Assembly (NCBI RefSeq): GCF_000731985.1
Contig: NZ_JNCS01000004.1
Location: 62,001 to 126,000 of the forward strand
Direction: 5' to 3'
Origin: Natrinema altunense
GTDB taxonomy: Archaea > Halobacteriota > Halobacteria > Halobacteriales > Natrialbaceae
Length of the DNA stretch: 64,000 nt
Below are positions 45,489 to 55,506 of this stretch, one piece after another (the first letter of the stretch is position 1; every line of letters starts with the position of its first letter). A program made the position numbers and the translations under genes. The notes below the pieces were generated by a model, which was not told where the DNA came from, did not search any database, and saw nothing but the letters and a program-made list of their open reading frames with translations.

Positions 45489-47348
45489 ATGAACGCCGAT
45501 GGGGTTCGCGAGCGCGCCGGATCGTTGCCCCGCGAGCCGGGAGTCTACCAGTTCCGCGAGGGAGAGACGACCCTCTACGTCGGAAAGGCGGTCGATCTGC
45601 GCGATCGGGTTCGATCCTACGCCGATCCCCGCAGCGCGCGGATTCGCCGGATGGTCGACCGCGCCGACGACGTGGAAATCGCCGTCACGGACACCGAGAC
45701 CCAGGCCCTGTTGCTCGAGGCGAACCTGATCAAGCGCCACCAACCCCGCTACAACGTCCGGCTCAAGGACGACAAGTCCTACCCGATGATCCAGGTAACC
45801 GCCCACGAGGCCCCGCGGATCGAGATCACCCGCGATCCGGACGGCGAGGCCCGAAGCGCCTCGAACGGGAGTAGCGCGGAACGGAGTTCCGCGGACAGTC
45901 ACGCAGTGCAACCGCACGACGACGGCGAAACCGCGACCGGAGCCGCGACCGTCTTCGGCCCCTACACCAGCAAGACGGAGGTCGAGACCGTCGTGAAGGC
46001 CCTGCGGGAAACGTACGGGATCCGTGGCTGTTCGGACCACAAGTACGCGGGCCGCGAGCGGCCGTGTCTGGACTACGAGATGGGGCTGTGTACCGCGCCC
46101 TGCACCCGCGAGATCGACCTCGCGAGTTACGGCGAGGACGTGACCGCCGTCAAACGGTTTCTCGAGGGCGAAACGGGGGTGCTCGCGGATCCGCTACGCC
46201 GGGAGATGGAGGCCGCGGCGCAGGACCGGAACTTCGAGCGCGCGGCGAACCTCCGGGATCGGTTGGAAACCGTCGAAGCATTTCACGGCGAGGGCGGCGA
46301 GGCAGTCCAGTCGATCGGCGACGAGCGGGGCGTCGACGTCCTCGGCGTCGCTATCGAGGGCGCGGACGCGACCGTCGCCCGACTGCGCGCCGAGGACGGC
46401 AAGCTGGTCGATCGGGACCGACACACGCTCGAGGCACCCGGCTCCGCCGGAACGGGGGTCGACGCAGCTGGTCGGACGGACGGCGTGCCGGCCGTGCTCG
46501 CCGCCTTCATCGTGCAGTACTACGCCGAGCGCGAACTGCCGGATGCCCTGCTCCTGCCGGAACGCCACGGCGACGAGGAAGTCACAGCCTGGCTCGCAGC
46601 CGAGGGCGTCTCGGTCCGGGTCCCGGGCGCGGGCCGGGAGGCGAAGCTCGTCGAACTCGCGTTGAAAAACGCCCGCCGTAACGTCGGTCGGCGTGACGAG
46701 TGCGGCATGCTCGCGGACGCCCTCGAGATCGAGTCGGCCCGGCGGATCGAGGGGTTCGACGTGAGCCACGCACAGGGGAAAGCTGCGGTCGGCAGCGACG
46801 TCACGTTCGTCGACGGGGGCGCGGAAAAGAGCGACTACCGCCGGAAGAAACTCACCGATCAGAACGACGATTACGACAACATGCGCGCACTGCTCGAGTG
46901 GCGCGCCGCTCGCGCCGTCGAGGGCCGCGACGACCGGCCCGACCCCGATCTACTGTTGATCGACGGCGGCGAGGGGCAACTCGAGGCGGCCCGCGACGCG
47001 CTCGAGGCGGTCGGCTGGGAGGTGCCGGCGGTCGCGCTGGCGAAGGCCGAGGAGCGCGTGGTCACGCCCGAGCGGTCGTTTTCGTGGCCCAGCGACGCGC
47101 CGCACTTGCACCTCCTCCAGCGCGTCCGCGACGAGGCCCACCGGTTCGCCGTGCAGTACCACCAGACCGTCCGCGACGAGGTCACGACCGTGTTAGACGA
47201 CGTTCAGGGAGTCGGTCCCGAAACGCGCAAACGGCTGTTGGGACGCTTCGGCAGCGTCGAGAACGTCCGCGAGGCGAGCGTCGACGACCTCCGGAGCGTC
47301 GAGGGAGTCGGCGAAAAGACGGCGGAAACGATCAAGTCCCGGCTCTAG
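45489..47348 (+). CDS. uvrC: Excinuclease ABC subunit C
   Basis: A 619-residue nucleotide excision repair endonuclease. Domain order: GIY-YIG nuclease ([25 protein letters not shown], residues 19-43), Cys-rich loop ([21 protein letters not shown]), UVR motif that binds UvrB ([19 protein letters not shown]), RNase H-like endonuclease (GFDVSHAQG with catalytic Asp), and paired helix-hairpin-helix motifs ([31 protein letters not shown]). A serine/glycine-rich acidic insertion around residues 118-150 is a halophile-type loop. UvrB is encoded 5.5 kb away on the other strand. Confidence 0.97.
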   Translation: MNADGVRERAGSLPREPGVYQFREGETTLYVGKAVDLRDRVRSYADPRSARIRRMVDRADDVEIAVTDTETQALLLEANLIKRHQPRYNVRLKDDKSYPMIQVTAHEAPRIEITRDPDGEARSASNGSSAERSSADSHAVQPHDDGETATGAATVFGPYTSKTEVETVVKALRETYGIRGCSDHKYAGRERPCLDYEMGLCTAPCTREIDLASYGEDVTAVKRFLEGETGVLADPLRREMEAAAQDRNFERAANLRDRLETVEAFHGEGGEAVQSIGDERGVDVLGVAIEGADATVARLRAEDGKLVDRDRHTLEAPGSAGTGVDAAGRTDGVPAVLAAFIVQYYAERELPDALLLPERHGDEEVTAWLAAEGVSVRVPGAGREAKLVELALKNARRNVGRRDECGMLADALEIESARRIEGFDVSHAQGKAAVGSDVTFVDGGAEKSDYRRKKLTDQNDDYDNMRALLEWRAARAVEGRDDRPDPDLLLIDGGEGQLEAARDALEAVGWEVPAVALAKAEERVVTPERSFSWPSDAPHLHLLQRVRDEAHRFAVQYHQTVRDEVTTVLDDVQGVGPETRKRLLGRFGSVENVREASVDDLRSVEGVGEKTAETIKSRL

Positions 47349-47453
47349 CGGGCCGTCGAGGACGCCGCCGACGGCGACCGATGTTACAGCCGACCGATTC
47401 GGGCACTCGCACGTGCGGAAGGAATATTCGTCCGTACGGTTGATGACACTGAT

Positions 47454-48059
47454 ATGGACGACGACGTACCCCGGCGACGCGTTCTCGGTGCCGCCGGCGC
47501 GGTCGCGGTCGCCGGCTGTCTCGACACGGACGATTCGGGAGAAACAGCCGACTCGAGGGACACGGGCGACGAGAGAGCCGGTGACGAGGAGGACAGTGAC
47601 GGCGCGGAGACGACTGAGCCGAGTCCGAACGAGTCAAACGACGCTGCAGAAACGATTCACGAGGGCTACGAGACGACCACGGTCCGGGCCGTAGGGGCCG
47701 ACGGCGACGAACTCGGGAGGGTGACGGCGGCGATCGCCGACACGGACGATCTTCGGTATCTCGGACTCAGTGACACCGACGAACTGCCGCCCGACCGGGG
47801 TATGCTGTTCGTCTTCGGCGCGGTCGCGGAACGGTCCTTCGTCATGCGGGAGATGGACTTCGGCATCGACATCGTCTACGCCGACGCGGACGGGACGATC
47901 ACCGGCATCCATCACGCGCCGGCACCCGGTCCGGACGAGAACGGGAACGACCAGCACTACCCCGGACGGGGACAGTACGTACTCGAGGTCGCCTACGAGT
48001 GGACGAGCGATCACGGCGTCAGCGAAGGGGATGTCCTCGAGTTCGCTCTCGAGGAGTGA
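47454..48059 (+). CDS. Exported DUF192 lipoprotein
   Basis: A 201-residue protein with a twin-arginine signal (VPRRRVLGAAGAVAVAGCLD) whose lipobox Cys is near residue 22, then an acidic disordered linker of about 50 residues, then a DUF192 domain (residues 75-200) with the typical R-YLGLSDTDELPPDRGMLF and SFVMREMDFGIDIVYAD segments. DUF192 proteins are small beta-rich extracytoplasmic proteins without proven activity. It starts 105 bases after uvrC and probably has its own promoter. Confidence 0.9.
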   Translation: MDDDVPRRRVLGAAGAVAVAGCLDTDDSGETADSRDTGDERAGDEEDSDGAETTEPSPNESNDAAETIHEGYETTTVRAVGADGDELGRVTAAIADTDDLRYLGLSDTDELPPDRGMLFVFGAVAERSFVMREMDFGIDIVYADADGTITGIHHAPAPGPDENGNDQHYPGRGQYVLEVAYEWTSDHGVSEGDVLEFALEE

Positions 48060-48142
48060 TCGATCCCGCCGACGGAACAGCCACACCGACCGTTGCGAAC
48101 GCAAGGAGAGGGCTATCCCACCTGCCGCACCTATGCTACCGC

Positions 48143-48439
48143 ATGGCAAATGACGACGACCTCGACGATCTGCTCGACGACCTCGACAGTCAGGGCGACC
48201 TCGAGACCTCCCAGCAAGTCCTGTCGGTCCGAACGGAGAGCCGTCGGTACGACAAGCCGGTGACGATCGTCGAAGGGTTCGATCTCGGACCGGACGAGAT
48301 CAAATCGATCGCGTCCGACCTCAAGCGGTCGATGGGGACGGGCGGGACCGTCGACGAGGACCGGATCGAACTGCAGGGTGACCACCGGGACCGGGTGCCC
48401 GCTCTCCTTCGCGAGCGGGGATTCGACGTTCGCGAGTGA
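48143..48439 (+). CDS. SUI1/eIF1 family translation factor
   Basis: A 98-residue protein with an acidic N-terminal tail (DDDLDDLLDDLDSQGD) and a SUI1 domain from about residue 30: RTESRRYDKPVTIVEGFD, SDLKRSMGTGGTVDEDRIELQGDHRDRV. The K-x-x-x-G-x-G-G-T core is the signature of eIF1/aIF1, which helps start-codon selection on the small ribosomal subunit. In haloarchaea several SUI1 paralogues can exist, so this may be the principal factor or a paralogue. It is monocistronic. Confidence 0.93.
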   Translation: MANDDDLDDLLDDLDSQGDLETSQQVLSVRTESRRYDKPVTIVEGFDLGPDEIKSIASDLKRSMGTGGTVDEDRIELQGDHRDRVPALLRERGFDVRE

Positions 48440-48588
48440 CCGGGCGGTCGACGGTCACCAGCGGACGCGACACCACACTCGAGGCCGCTCGCTCGAGTCG
48501 CGTGCCCGACCGCTCGAGTCCCGATCGTCGTCCGGTTCCACGGTCCCGTGTCGGCGAGTTATTTATGTCTCACGTTCAATAATGAGGT

Positions 48589-49068
48589 ATGAACGTTCGA
48601 TCCGCGACGGCCGAGGACTTCGAGGCGATCACGGCCGTCGCTCGCGCCACCTGGCACGATACTTACGACGAACTCGAGGCGGACGTGATCGACCGGACCG
48701 TGGATACCTGGTACACCGACGATTCGATGCCGCTCGAGGCCTCCTCGACGGTCGTGTTCGTCGCCGAACGGGCGGGCGACCTCGTCGGGTTCACCCACGC
48801 GGTCGCCCAGGGCGAGACCGCCGACATCCTCCGAATGTACGTTCACCCCGATCACCAGGGTGAGGGGATCGGGAGCGAACTCCACGAGCGACTGATGGCG
48901 ACCCTCGAGACGACCGACGCCGAGCGGGTTCGCGCGTTCGACTTCGCGTTCAACGACACGAGTCGCACCTTCTACGAGGGGTTGGGCTTCCAGCGGACCG
49001 ACGAGGGCACCGTCGAGATCGACGGTGAGTACTACCCCGAAGCTGTCTACACGCTCGAAATCGACTGA
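48589..49068 (+). CDS. GNAT family N-acetyltransferase (tandem copy 1)
   Basis: A 159-residue acetyl-CoA-dependent N-acetyltransferase. The acetyl-CoA pyrophosphate loop is HPDHQGEGIGSELHERL (Q/RxxGxG/A), preceded by strand ADILRMYV and followed by a C-terminal F-Y-E-G-L-G-F motif. It is about half identical by eye to the next gene at 49199, sharing RATWHDTYDELE, IDRT-D-WY, GFTHAV, RM-VHP-YQGEGIG and EVVYTLE-like ends. They are a recent tandem duplication. The substrate is not predictable. Confidence 0.92.
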   Translation: MNVRSATAEDFEAITAVARATWHDTYDELEADVIDRTVDTWYTDDSMPLEASSTVVFVAERAGDLVGFTHAVAQGETADILRMYVHPDHQGEGIGSELHERLMATLETTDAERVRAFDFAFNDTSRTFYEGLGFQRTDEGTVEIDGEYYPEAVYTLEID

Positions 49069-49198
49069 CCGGCCCCGGCGGATCGTGCCGTCGCGGACCG
49101 GCAACTCGACGCACCGTGGGGAGTCGTCCCGGACCCGCCGGACGGCACCTAACTGAGACGGTGGAATTACTTTGGTAATCGATGACGTACCATCCAGT

Positions 49199-49681
49199 AT
49201 GGAGATCAGACCGGCCAACCGCGACGACCGCGAACGGATCAGGAGCGTCGCCCGCGAAACGTGGCACGATACCTACGACGAACTCGACGGCGAGACCATC
49301 GATCGGACCATCGACGAGTGGTACGGCGACGAAGCGCTCGAGACGGCGCTCTCGAAGCCGGGTACCGCCTTCCTCGTCGCCGAGATTGACGGGGAGGTCG
49401 TCGGCTTCACCCACGGCGTCGTCACCGTGGACGAAGGTGATGTCCTCCGCATGTCCGTGCATCCGGCCTACCAGGGCGAAGGGATCGGGACGGCGCTGTA
49501 CGAACGGCTCCGCGAGGACCTGCGGGACTTCAACATGGAACGGATGCGGGCGATCGACCTCGCCTCGAACGAGGGAGGTCGGGAGTTCTACGAGGCACAC
49601 GGGTTCGAGCCGACGGACGAGGACGAGGTCGAGATCGGCGGCGAACAGCGGCGGGAAGTGGTCTACACGCTCGAATTGTGA
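49199..49681 (+). CDS. GNAT family N-acetyltransferase (tandem copy 2)
   Basis: A 160-residue paralogue of the preceding gene, with loop HPAYQGEGIGTALYERL and C-terminal FYEAHGFEP. The ATG at 49199 aligns exactly with the start of copy 1, whereas the TTG at 49172 does not. Both copies keep the TWHDTYDEL region that probably lines the substrate site, while the segment after residue 40 differs more, suggesting different substrates. The 130-base spacer between copies contains its own A/T-rich patch, so separate promoters are likely. Confidence 0.92.
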   Translation: MEIRPANRDDRERIRSVARETWHDTYDELDGETIDRTIDEWYGDEALETALSKPGTAFLVAEIDGEVVGFTHGVVTVDEGDVLRMSVHPAYQGEGIGTALYERLREDLRDFNMERMRAIDLASNEGGREFYEAHGFEPTDEDEVEIGGEQRREVVYTLEL

Positions 49682-49882
49682 ACCCGCCGTACCGAGCGGG
49701 TCGACTCGACGGGCACCGGCGCACGGGATTGGATACCGGCGGCGGATTCGGAGACGTCGTTCGGGGGTGGAGGGGGCGGCGCGCTCGGGCACGAATGTAA
49801 GCGATCGTTCGGCGGCGACCTCGACCTTGCAAATTCAGTGCACGGACGCAAGTGAGCGGCCGATGTGTTCCACCGTAGCACG

Positions 49883-51199
49883 ATGGGGACGAAAACGCCG
49901 AGCGAGGCCGACATCTTGCGGCCGATCGGAGCAGTGTCGAAAACGTACGTCGCGATGGTCGGGATCGCGGGGCTGGCGCTCGTCGCTTTCCTGATCGGGT
50001 GGGCCTACCAACTCCAGCAGGGGTTGGCCGTCACCGCCCTCGGCGACTGGGGCAGCGGCGGCGGCGTGACCTGGGGGGTGTACATCGGCGCGTTCATCTG
50101 GTGGGTCGGCATCGCCCACGGCGGGATCATCCTCTCGGCAGCGGTCAGGCTCCTTGGAATGGACCGGTACATGCCCGTGGCGCGACTCGCGGAGTTGCTG
50201 ACTATCGGCGGCCTCTCCGCGGCGGGCTTCTATATTATCGTCCACCTCGGCCGGCCGGACCGGATGGTCACGAGCGTCATCGGCCACTATCATATCACGG
50301 TTCACGCTTCGCCGTTGGTATGGGACGTGACCGTCATCACGGCCTACTTCGTGTTGACGGCGACCTATCTGTCGCTGACGCTGCGCTACGATATCAGCCG
50401 ACTGCGTGACCAGCTCCCCGACCGTCTCGGGCCGCTGTACAGCGTTCTGACGATCGGCTACACCGAGACGGAAGACCGCGTCGTCGAACGGATGGTCTGG
50501 TGGCTCGCGCTGGCGATCATCATCATGGCCCCGCTGTTGCTCCACGGCGGGGTTATCCCGTGGCTCTTCTCGGTGATCCCGACGATGCCGACCTGGTTCG
50601 GCGGCGTCCAGGGACCGCAGTTCCTCACCATCGCGCTCACCTCGGCCATCAGCGGGGTGATCATCCTCGCCTATTCGTTCCGGGCCGCCTACGACTGGGA
50701 TCACATTTTCACCGACGACATCTTCCGCGGATTGCTCCTGTGGCTGGGCTTTTTCTGTCTGCTCTTCCTGTGGCTCCAACTCCAGCAGAACATCACCGGC
50801 CTGTTTCAGGCCCCCGTGGACCTGACCCACGCCGCCGTCGCCCGAGCTACCAGCCCGATCTATCTCACCTCGATGTCGCTGGTCTTCCTGACGCTATCGT
50901 ACATCTTCGCGCAGTCGATCCGGCCGTCGCTGTTCACCAAGAAGCGGGCCGTCGTCTCCGGATTCGCCGTCCTCACCGCGACGATCATGGAGAAGGTGCT
51001 GTTCGTCGTCGAGGGATTCCTTCACCCGACCTTCGACATCTACGCCGCGACGCCCGGCACCTACATCCCGAGTCTGATCGAGATCCTGTCGATCATCGGG
51101 ACCATCGGCATGGTGACGCTCCTCTTCCTCACCGTGTCCAAGGTCGTCCCGGTGGTCGAACTCCACGCGATCGAACACCTGCGCGACGAGCACGAGTAG
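49883..51199 (+). CDS. NrfD/PsrC-like membrane protein
   Basis: A 438-residue integral membrane protein with about ten helices resembling NrfD/PsrC, the quinone-binding membrane subunit of polysulfide, nitrite and related reductases. Typical segments are the first helix after an N-terminal amphipathic stretch, VYIGAFIWWVGIAHGG, HLGRPDRM and SSD-like PLVWD. No molybdopterin or iron-sulfur partner subunit is encoded nearby, which is unusual, because NrfD proteins normally lie in operons with them. The partner may be elsewhere. The start at 49883 (MGTKTPS) is chosen by domain edge; an ATG at 49865 is alternative. Confidence 0.88.
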   Translation: MGTKTPSEADILRPIGAVSKTYVAMVGIAGLALVAFLIGWAYQLQQGLAVTALGDWGSGGGVTWGVYIGAFIWWVGIAHGGIILSAAVRLLGMDRYMPVARLAELLTIGGLSAAGFYIIVHLGRPDRMVTSVIGHYHITVHASPLVWDVTVITAYFVLTATYLSLTLRYDISRLRDQLPDRLGPLYSVLTIGYTETEDRVVERMVWWLALAIIIMAPLLLHGGVIPWLFSVIPTMPTWFGGVQGPQFLTIALTSAISGVIILAYSFRAAYDWDHIFTDDIFRGLLLWLGFFCLLFLWLQLQQNITGLFQAPVDLTHAAVARATSPIYLTSMSLVFLTLSYIFAQSIRPSLFTKKRAVVSGFAVLTATIMEKVLFVVEGFLHPTFDIYAATPGTYIPSLIEILSIIGTIGMVTLLFLTVSKVVPVVELHAIEHLRDEHE

Positions 51200-51398
51200 C
51201 GACGGACCGATTCCGACTCGAGCAGGTCGCAAACACCACCCGGTCCACTCCCTCCAATACTACAGTACGCCTGTCCCGATAATCCACGCCTCGCCGATCG
51301 GCTTCGGTGTCCTCGTCCGCTCGAAGCGACTACTTAGCCCGAATCCGCCCGCGACCGTCATCACCAGCAACTATTTACCTTATGCTACTAAACCTATT

Positions 51399-51414
51399 TT
51401 TAGAGATGTCTAAA
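51399..51414 (+). promoter_or_regulatory. Palindromic operator candidate upstream of the metal-exporter-like gene
   Basis: TTTAGA-GATG-TCTAAA is a perfect 6-bp inverted repeat with a 4-base spacer, 39 bases before the ATG at 51453. A third half-site CTAAA at 51388-51392 pairs with TTTAG at 51399-51403 around a 6-base spacer, so two dyads overlap. The dyad overlaps the TATA-like CTATTTTTAG. The architecture resembles DtxR/MntR-family metal-repressor sites, but the binding protein is unknown. Confidence 0.6.
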
Positions 51415-51452
51415 TCTCGGTTCGATCGGACTCGAGTATCGAGTGATGCCCA

Positions 51453-52679
51453 ATGAACGAACTCCTCGTGGTCCTCCTCGAGTCGTTACGGGACGGCTAC
51501 GTTCAAGTGAGCGCGTTCGTCGCAGTCACGGTGCTGGCGTTCGGCCTGCTCCAGTACTGGACCGACGGCGCGGTGATCGGCGCGATCGAGGGCAACGAGC
51601 GATTACAGGTGCTGTTCGGCGGAATCCTCGGACTGACACCCGGCTGTGGCGGCGCGATCGTCGTGATGCCGCTGTACGTCCGCGGGACGGTCAGCTTCGG
51701 GACCGTCGTCGCGACGCTCGGCGCGACTGCGGGCGATTCGGCGTTCGTCATCCTCGCGCTCGCACCCGAGGCCGCGGTGTATGCCTACGCCATCGCCTTC
51801 GCGGCCTCGGTCGCGACCGGCTACCTCGTCGACTCCGTCGGGCTCGGCGTTTCCCGCGTCGACGCCGCCGTCGCACAACTCTCGCCCACCGCGACGCCGG
51901 ACGGCGGCACCGCGGTCGACGGGGGTATCAGGCCGAACCCCGCCCACGACTACGGCGGCCCCGCACCGACCCACGCCCACGAGAGCGGCCCCGATCGCCA
52001 CTCGCGAGTACTCACCCCGCTCTCCCATTTCGCACACGTCCTGTGGTGGGTCACCGCCGTCTCGGGGCTCGTCCTCGGAACGCTCTACCTGCTCCGCGGC
52101 GGTCCCGAGGTCGCGCTGGTCGCCGACTTCGGCTTCGACGGCCTGTTTACCGTCACCGGCATCGTCGGCGCGGTGCTGTCGCTGTATCTCTACGCGGTCG
52201 GCCGCCACTACGTCGGCGAGGGAGAAATCGCCCGGGCTCGAGACTCCTTCGCGTCGGCTTACGATACGCTCACCCACGCGGCGATGGAAACGAGTTTCGT
52301 CACCGTCTGGGTGCTCGTGGCCTTCCTCGTCTACGAGTATTTCGTCCTCCTCAGCGGGGTGAACGTCGCGACCCTCGCGGCGACGGCGGGCGTCCTCGCC
52401 CCGATCGGCGGCGCGGCGGTCGGGCTGATTCCCGGCTGTGGCCCGCAGATCCTGCTGGCGAGCGTCTACGCCGAGGGCGGACTGCCGTTTTCCGCGCTGA
52501 CCGCGAACGCGATCTGTCAGGACGGCGATGCCCTGTTCCCGCTGCTGGCCGTCGACGCCAAGGCCGCCATCGTCGCGACGATCTACAACTTCCTGCCCGC
52601 CGTCGTCGTCGGCGTCGCGCTCCACTTCCTGTGGGGGCCGGTCTTCGGTATGGCGGAGTTCGGGTTCGGGGTGCTGTGA
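51453..52679 (+). CDS. Ten-TM putative heavy-metal/manganese exporter (ArsP_2-like)
   Basis: A 408-residue membrane protein with two related halves of about five helices. Each half contains a proline-glycine-cysteine-glycine element: LGLTPGCGGAIVVMP in the first and VGLIPGCGPQILLASVY in the second, the hallmark of the putative 10-TM exporter family annotated as manganese transporter or ArsP_2. The central loop is His/Asp-rich (PAHDYGGPAPTHAHESG), which could bind metal ions. A palindromic operator lies just upstream, consistent with metal control. The substrate, Mn2+ or another metal, is inferred from family naming. Confidence 0.85.
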   Translation: MNELLVVLLESLRDGYVQVSAFVAVTVLAFGLLQYWTDGAVIGAIEGNERLQVLFGGILGLTPGCGGAIVVMPLYVRGTVSFGTVVATLGATAGDSAFVILALAPEAAVYAYAIAFAASVATGYLVDSVGLGVSRVDAAVAQLSPTATPDGGTAVDGGIRPNPAHDYGGPAPTHAHESGPDRHSRVLTPLSHFAHVLWWVTAVSGLVLGTLYLLRGGPEVALVADFGFDGLFTVTGIVGAVLSLYLYAVGRHYVGEGEIARARDSFASAYDTLTHAAMETSFVTVWVLVAFLVYEYFVLLSGVNVATLAATAGVLAPIGGAAVGLIPGCGPQILLASVYAEGGLPFSALTANAICQDGDALFPLLAVDAKAAIVATIYNFLPAVVVGVALHFLWGPVFGMAEFGFGVL

Positions 52680-52850
52680 ACCCGGTACGATAGCGGCCGA
52701 TCGGCGTCGTGCCCGGAGCTACGGTTTGCTGCGAATCGCCTGGGAACGCCTAGGTGTTCCCTGTTACTACGATAGCAGGACACGCTGTTCTTCAGAACAC
52801 GATCTGATGAATCGAACGCGACCACCTCGACAACGGCGACCGAGTTCCGT

Positions 52851-54905
52851 TCAGAACTCCTCGGTCGGCGGCGCGATCCCCTCGTCTCCGCCCTCGAGTT
52901 CGAACTCCTCGCGCACCTCCCGAATCCGGTCGCGAATATCGGCCGCCAGTTCGAACTCGAGGTTGTTCGCCGCCTCCTGCATCTGGTCCTCGAGTTCGTC
53001 GATGTAGCGGGCGGCGTCGGCCTCGTCCTCGAGTTCCCGGCCGGAGACCTCCGAGGTATCGGTCTTCGACCCGGGCAGGTTGGTCTCGCCGATCTCCTTC
53101 TCGATCGTCGTGGGCTCGAGGCCGTGTTCCTCGTTGTATTCCTGTTGGATCCGGCGGCGGCGCTGGGTTTCCTCGATGGCGGACTCCATGGCGTTCGAGG
53201 GGTCGTCGGCGTAGAGGACGACCTCGCCGTTGACGTTCCGGGCGGCCCGGCCCATCGTCTGGACCAGCGTCGTTTCGCTCCGCAAAAAGCCCTCCTGATC
53301 GGCGTCCAGAATCGCGACCAGCGACACCTCTGGAATGTCCAGCCCCTCCCGCAGGAGGTTGATCCCGACGAGTACGTCGATCTCCCCTAACCGAAGAGAA
53401 CGGATGATCTCGTGGCGCTCGAGCGTGTCCGTCTCGTCGTGCATGTAGGCCACGTCGACCCCGGCCTCCTCGAGATATTCGGTGAGGTCCTCGGCCATCC
53501 GTTTGGTCAGCGTCGTCACGAGCGTGCGCTCGTCGCGATCGATCCGGTCGTCGATGCGATCCATGAGGTCGTCGACCTGACCGGTCGCGTCCGAAACCTC
53601 GATCGCCGGATCGACGAGGTGGGTTGGCCGAACGATCTGCTCGACGATCCGACCGCTTGCCTCGCGCTCGTAGTCGCCCGGCGTGGCGCTGACGTACAGC
53701 GTCTGGTCGGTTTTCTCCTCGAACTCCTCGAAGGTCAGCGGCCGGTTGTCGTACGCCGTCGGCAGCCGGAACCCGTTCTCGACCAGCGAGTCCTTGCGGG
53801 ACTTGTCGCCGGCGTACTGCCCGCGGACCTGCGGCAGCGTGACGTGGGACTCGTCGACCACGGTCAGGAAGTCGTCGGGGAAGTAGTCCAACAGCGTGTA
53901 CGGCGCGTCGCCGGAGTCGCGATCCGAGAGGTAGACCGAATAGTTCTCGATCCCCGAACAGTAGCCCGTCTCCTGCATCATCTCGAGGTCGAACGTCGTC
54001 CGCTCCTCGATGCGCTGGGCGGCGATCATGTCGCCTGTGCGCTCGAAGTACGAGATGCGAGACTCCAGATCGTCCCGGATCTCGTCCATCGCCTCCTCGA
54101 GTGTCGTCTCCGGAATCGAGTAGTGCTCAGCGGGGTGGATCAGGACTGCCTGCTGGTCGCCCTGTGTCTTTCCCTCGAGCGGGTCGACCTTGACCATGCG
54201 GTCGATCTCGTCGCCCCAGAGTTCGACCCGGACGGCGTAGCGGCCGTACATCGGGTAGATCTCGATAGTGTCACCCCGTACCCGAAACGTGCCCTGGGTG
54301 AAGTCGACGTCGTTGCGCTCGTAGTTCAGGTCCACCAGTTGGGCCAGCAGTTCGTCGCGGCCGATCTCCTCGCCGACCTCGAGCCGCAGCGACATGTCGA
54401 TGTAGTTGCGCGGATCACCGAGACCGTAGATCGCGGAGACGGAGGCGACGACGATGACGTCCTCGCGGGTCAGCAGCGACCGCGTGGCGGAGTGGCGGAG
54501 GCGGTCGATCTCGTCGTTGATCGAGGCGTCCTTGTCGATGTAGGTGTCGCTCTGCTCGACGTAGGCCTCGGGCTGGTAGTAGTCGTAGTAGGACACGAAG
54601 TACTCGACGGCGTTGTCCGGAAACAGGGAGCGGAACTCCTCGTAGAGTTGGGCCGCAAGCGTCTTGTTGTGGGCGATAACCAGCGTCGGCTTTTGAATCT
54701 CCTCGACCACCCACGAGACGGTGTTGGTCTTACCCGACCCGGTCACCCCGAGCAGGGTCTGCTTGTCCATCCCCGACCGAAAGCCGTCGACTAGCCGTTC
54801 GATCGCCGCGGGTTGATCCCCCGCGGGCTCGAAGGGAGCGTCGACCCGGAACGGGCGATCGACATCCGGACGGTCCGGCTGGAGGGGCCCTTGCGCGTCA
54901 CTCAT
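52851..54905 (-). CDS. uvrB: Excinuclease ABC subunit B
   Basis: A 684-residue DNA helicase-like subunit of nucleotide excision repair. It begins [17 protein letters not shown] with Walker [11 protein letters not shown] near residue 60, the beta-hairpin [21 protein letters not shown]-region that inserts between DNA strands, helicase motif [11 protein letters not shown], motif [16 protein letters not shown], and a C-terminal UVR motif [20 protein letters not shown] that binds UvrC. The start [11 protein letters not shown] at 54905 is supported by an acidic halophile-type N-terminus; the upstream frame is unrelated. UvrC is on the opposite strand 5.5 kb away. Confidence 0.97.
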   Translation of the reverse strand: MSDAQGPLQPDRPDVDRPFRVDAPFEPAGDQPAAIERLVDGFRSGMDKQTLLGVTGSGKTNTVSWVVEEIQKPTLVIAHNKTLAAQLYEEFRSLFPDNAVEYFVSYYDYYQPEAYVEQSDTYIDKDASINDEIDRLRHSATRSLLTREDVIVVASVSAIYGLGDPRNYIDMSLRLEVGEEIGRDELLAQLVDLNYERNDVDFTQGTFRVRGDTIEIYPMYGRYAVRVELWGDEIDRMVKVDPLEGKTQGDQQAVLIHPAEHYSIPETTLEEAMDEIRDDLESRISYFERTGDMIAAQRIEERTTFDLEMMQETGYCSGIENYSVYLSDRDSGDAPYTLLDYFPDDFLTVVDESHVTLPQVRGQYAGDKSRKDSLVENGFRLPTAYDNRPLTFEEFEEKTDQTLYVSATPGDYEREASGRIVEQIVRPTHLVDPAIEVSDATGQVDDLMDRIDDRIDRDERTLVTTLTKRMAEDLTEYLEEAGVDVAYMHDETDTLERHEIIRSLRLGEIDVLVGINLLREGLDIPEVSLVAILDADQEGFLRSETTLVQTMGRAARNVNGEVVLYADDPSNAMESAIEETQRRRRIQQEYNEEHGLEPTTIEKEIGETNLPGSKTDTSEVSGRELEDEADAARYIDELEDQMQEAANNLEFELAADIRDRIREVREEFELEGGDEGIAPPTEEF

Positions 54906-55122
54906 TATCGGACTCACGGGTTCGAACCACTTTACGCGCTCGCATTGCGCGAAGTCGGGTTCGGACTCGAGAGGACGATTCGTCGACGACGACCGCTCCG
55001 AACGTGACCGTGGCGGCGCGGTCGCCTCGAGACGCGAGAGCAGCCGCCAACCGCCTCGATCGCGTCCGGACGTGGCCACTGCCCGCCCAACCGTTATGCA
55101 TCGGCCCGGAGTGGCATCCGAT

Positions 55123-55392
55123 ATGACGGCGCAACTCCAACGGGCTCGCGACGACCTCGAAGAGGCGGCGAAATCGGCGGACGATGACGATGTCCGAGAG
55201 GACATCCGTGAAACGACCGACGCGTTCGCCGACTACGTGAGCGGCGAGACCACGCCCGATCACGCCATCCTCGACGAACGGCTCAATACGCTCCGACAGG
55301 CCCGCAAGCGGGCTGACGGCACCACCGAAGACAGACTCGAGGCGGCGATCGAAACGGTCGAGGACTACCGCGAACAGGTCGATCAGGCCTAA
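55123..55392 (+). CDS. Small acidic helical protein, unknown function
   Basis: An 89-residue protein that is almost entirely helical and strongly acidic ([54 protein letters not shown]), with heptad-like spacing suggesting a small coiled-coil or helical bundle. No catalytic residues are apparent. Similar small proteins are common in haloarchaea. It is divergent from uvrB, with a 217-base gap between them. An ATG at 55072 would add 17 basic residues and is disfavoured. Confidence 0.8.
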   Translation: MTAQLQRARDDLEEAAKSADDDDVREDIRETTDAFADYVSGETTPDHAILDERLNTLRQARKRADGTTEDRLEAAIETVEDYREQVDQA

Positions 55393-55506
55393 GCACCTCC
55401 CCGCGTCCATCGCGGTCGAGGGGCAACCGATACCGCGATGCGGTCGTACTGATTGGGAGGGGCGACGGCCGTCACCCGGTGTTGCTGTCGACTACTGACC
55501 GGCGAC

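Noticed and set aside
54901-54975. Sequence GGGTTCGAACC upstream of uvrB that resembles a tRNA T arm
   Set aside because: No pairing acceptor, D or anticodon stems can be formed around it.
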